Origin: Mycobacterium sp.
Lineage (GTDB): Bacteria > Actinomycetota > Actinomycetes > Mycobacteriales > Mycobacteriaceae
Assembly: GCA_025965895.1 (NCBI GenBank)
Contig: JAOPWC010000182.1
Span: forward strand, 1-58,928
DNA length: 58,928 nt
Direction: 5' to 3'
Every line of letters starts with the position of its first letter. Position 1 is the stretch's first letter. The translations under genes and the position numbers were made by a program. The notes beneath the pieces are model-generated. The model did not search any database. It had not been told where the DNA came from and saw only the letters and a program-made list of their open reading frames with translations. Positions 57,721 to 58,928 of this stretch are shown here, in pieces.

Positions 57721-58776
57721 TCAGCGTCCGGCGTTTTGCTGCGACCTGGCCACGACGGCCAGTACCGCGCGGGTCGACGCGCGACCGCCGACCGTGATCC
57801 GAACTCCGCCGTCGGCGTAGTGGCGCACCTGTAGCCCGCTGCCGTCGAATGCGTCACGCCACGGGCGCCCGGCAGCGGGCAAATACACGAAGTTTGCGTG
57901 TCCGTCAGTGCAGTAGACACCCATCGCCCGCAGCCGGCGGCGCAGATAGCCGCGTTCGCCGGTGATCAGCCGAATGCGTTGGCGTAGCTGGACATCCGCG
58001 TCGTAGGAGGCCGCCACCGCGACACCGCTGCTGATGCCGATTCCGAACGGCAGCTGCATGGTCCACAGCGTCCTGGCGAGATCGGGCGCGCCGAATCCGT
58101 AGCCGATCCGCAGGCCGGCCAACCCGTATGCCTTGGAGAACGTCCGCAGCACCACGACGTTCGGGAAGCGCCTGACCAGTGCGACCGCATCGAGCCTCTG
58201 CTCAGGGGCAACGAACTCGATGTACGCCTCGTCGAGCAGCACCACTGTGTCGCTGGGCACCCTCCTCAAAAAGCGCTCCACGTCGGCAACCGACTCCAGC
58301 GTCCCCGTGGGGTTGTGCGGACGGCACAACACGACCACCCTGGCGTCAGATGCCGCGTCCGCCATCGCATCCAGGTCGTGGCGGCCGTGCTCGTCCAGCG
58401 GCACCGTCACCGACTGCAGCCGGGCCATCTGCGCGAAGATCGGGTACCCGTCGAACGTCGGCGAGGTCAGCACGATGCGGTCACCGTGCGTCGTCACCGC
58501 GTGCAGCACCTGAAGCACCACGCCCGTCGCGCCCTGACCCAGCACCACCTGCTCGTCGTCCACCCCGATGCGGCGCGCGATCAGCTCGCGTAGCCGCTGC
58601 GGCAGGAATTCCGGGTACCGGTTGGCCACATCGATGGATTCGATGAGCGCCGAACGCACCGCGGGCAGGGGTGGGAACGGGTTCTCGTTGAGCGACAACG
58701 CGAACGGATCGACGGCATCAGGCAGCGCGCTGAGCACCTCAGCTGCAGTCGACCTCAGGAGCGTGGGAGAAGCCAT
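57721..58776 (-). CDS. PLP aminotransferase (HisC-like)
   Basis: 351 residues, fold type I aminotransferase. The PLP Lys is Lys215 in RTFSKAYGLAGLRIGYGFG; Asn-Pro in RPHNPTGTL (152-160) and the LLDEAYIEF Asp-Tyr pair (181-189) bind cofactor. It resembles histidinol-phosphate or aromatic aminotransferases. The start at ATG 58776 overlaps the stop of the ketoacyl-synthase gene upstream (TGATG), so it is not in a his operon. Coupling to a KAS III-like enzyme suggests an accessory metabolite or lipid role. Confidence 0.9.
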   Translation of the reverse strand: MASPTLLRSTAAEVLSALPDAVDPFALSLNENPFPPLPAVRSALIESIDVANRYPEFLPQRLRELIARRIGVDDEQVVLGQGATGVVLQVLHAVTTHGDRIVLTSPTFDGYPIFAQMARLQSVTVPLDEHGRHDLDAMADAASDARVVVLCRPHNPTGTLESVADVERFLRRVPSDTVVLLDEAYIEFVAPEQRLDAVALVRRFPNVVVLRTFSKAYGLAGLRIGYGFGAPDLARTLWTMQLPFGIGISSGVAVAASYDADVQLRQRIRLITGERGYLRRRLRAMGVYCTDGHANFVYLPAAGRPWRDAFDGSGLQVRHYADGGVRITVGGRASTRAVLAVVARSQQNAGR

Positions 58777-58928
58777 CAGCCGCGGCCGCCCCATCTCACC
58801 GCGGCGGCGCCGGCGAAGTCGCCGGCGTGGGCGTAGGCGGCCATCATGACGACGTCGCCGGGGTGGAGTTGACCGTCGGTGCGCGCGCGGTCGAGGTTGA
58901 TCGGGATGCCGGCGCCGAACAGGTTGCC
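58776..58928 (-). CDS. 3-oxoacyl-ACP synthase III-like, C-terminal end
   Basis: Only the last 50 codons are in the window; the start lies beyond the right edge. The sequence GNLFGAGIPINLDRA matches the KAS III (FabH-like) segment with the catalytic-loop Asn, and PGDVVMMAAYAHAGDFAGAAAVRW matches its C-terminal strand. Its stop overlaps the aminotransferase start by one base, so both are probably translated together. Which of many KAS III roles applies cannot be judged from this part. Confidence 0.75.
   Translation of the reverse strand, partial: GNLFGAGIPINLDRARTDGQLHPGDVVMMAAYAHAGDFAGAAAVRWGGRG

Overview
The window is high-GC actinobacterial DNA whose gene order follows the Mycobacterium tuberculosis segment from groEL1 through groES, the tsaD/rimI/tsaB/tsaE cluster, alr, gadB, nnr, glmS, glmM, rpsI-rplM, a cutinase pair, truA-rplQ-rpoA-rpsD-rpsK-rpsM-rpmJ-infA, an F420/LLM oxidoreductase, rmlB-rmlC and a 13E12-type HNH protein. 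With the His-rich GroEL1 tail, the mycobacterial cutinase-like proteins and the LLM proteins, this points to a Mycobacterium (sensu lato) that is not M. tuberculosis. I cannot assign a species.

Layout. 0-0.67 kb: gene-free DNA with two large inverted repeats, perhaps the edge of an insertion element. 0.67-12.8 kb, minus strand: chaperonin operon under a CIRCE operator, the tRNA-t6A modification genes, then alr, gadB, nnr and glmS. 12.8-23.0 kb: a glmS-divergent hydrolase-like gene, small genes, a bidomain aconitase, decayed genes (alpha/beta hydrolase, WS/DGAT), glmM and rpsI/rplM. 23.0-34.0 kb: where M. tuberculosis carries the ESX-4 secretion locus (esxT-esxU-eccC4-eccD4-mycP4-eccB4) there is none of it. 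Instead there is a large cyclase/ATPase/TPR regulator, a DUF7064-like protein, an MpaB-like oxygenase, gene remnants (UbiA-like, DUF2237), a frameshifted TlpA-like gene, a CGNR zinc-finger protein and an EamA transporter. 34.1-40.3 kb: two secreted cutinases, then truA and the alpha-operon ribosomal genes with infA. 40.5-47.1 kb, plus strand: a tightly packed run of a receiver/thioredoxin-reductase-like fusion, a cNMP-domain histidine kinase, two LLM oxidoreductases and rmlBC. 47.1-58.9 kb: a Pro-rich exported protein, a frameshifted SRPBCC gene, a DUF222/HNH protein, the valine-degradation operon mmsA-acyl-CoA dehydrogenase-mmsB, a HAD phosphatase, a NarL-type two-component pair, a MarR regulator, and a PLP aminotransferase coupled to a truncated ketoacyl synthase III.

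The most striking feature is structural. About thirty short tandem arrays, unrelated in sequence (units mostly 9-20 bp, one of 40 bp, 2-9 copies), sit at gene ends, just before starts, or in frame in tolerant protein segments. They occur even inside essential operons (tsaB, rplQ, rpsD 3' end, infA-rpmJ-rpsM, the glmS leader). Arrays inside intact reading frames have unit lengths that are multiples of three, whereas many intergenic ones do not (11, 13, 14, 16, 17, 19, 40 bp). This looks like an ongoing genome-wide process that creates short tandem duplications, filtered by selection.
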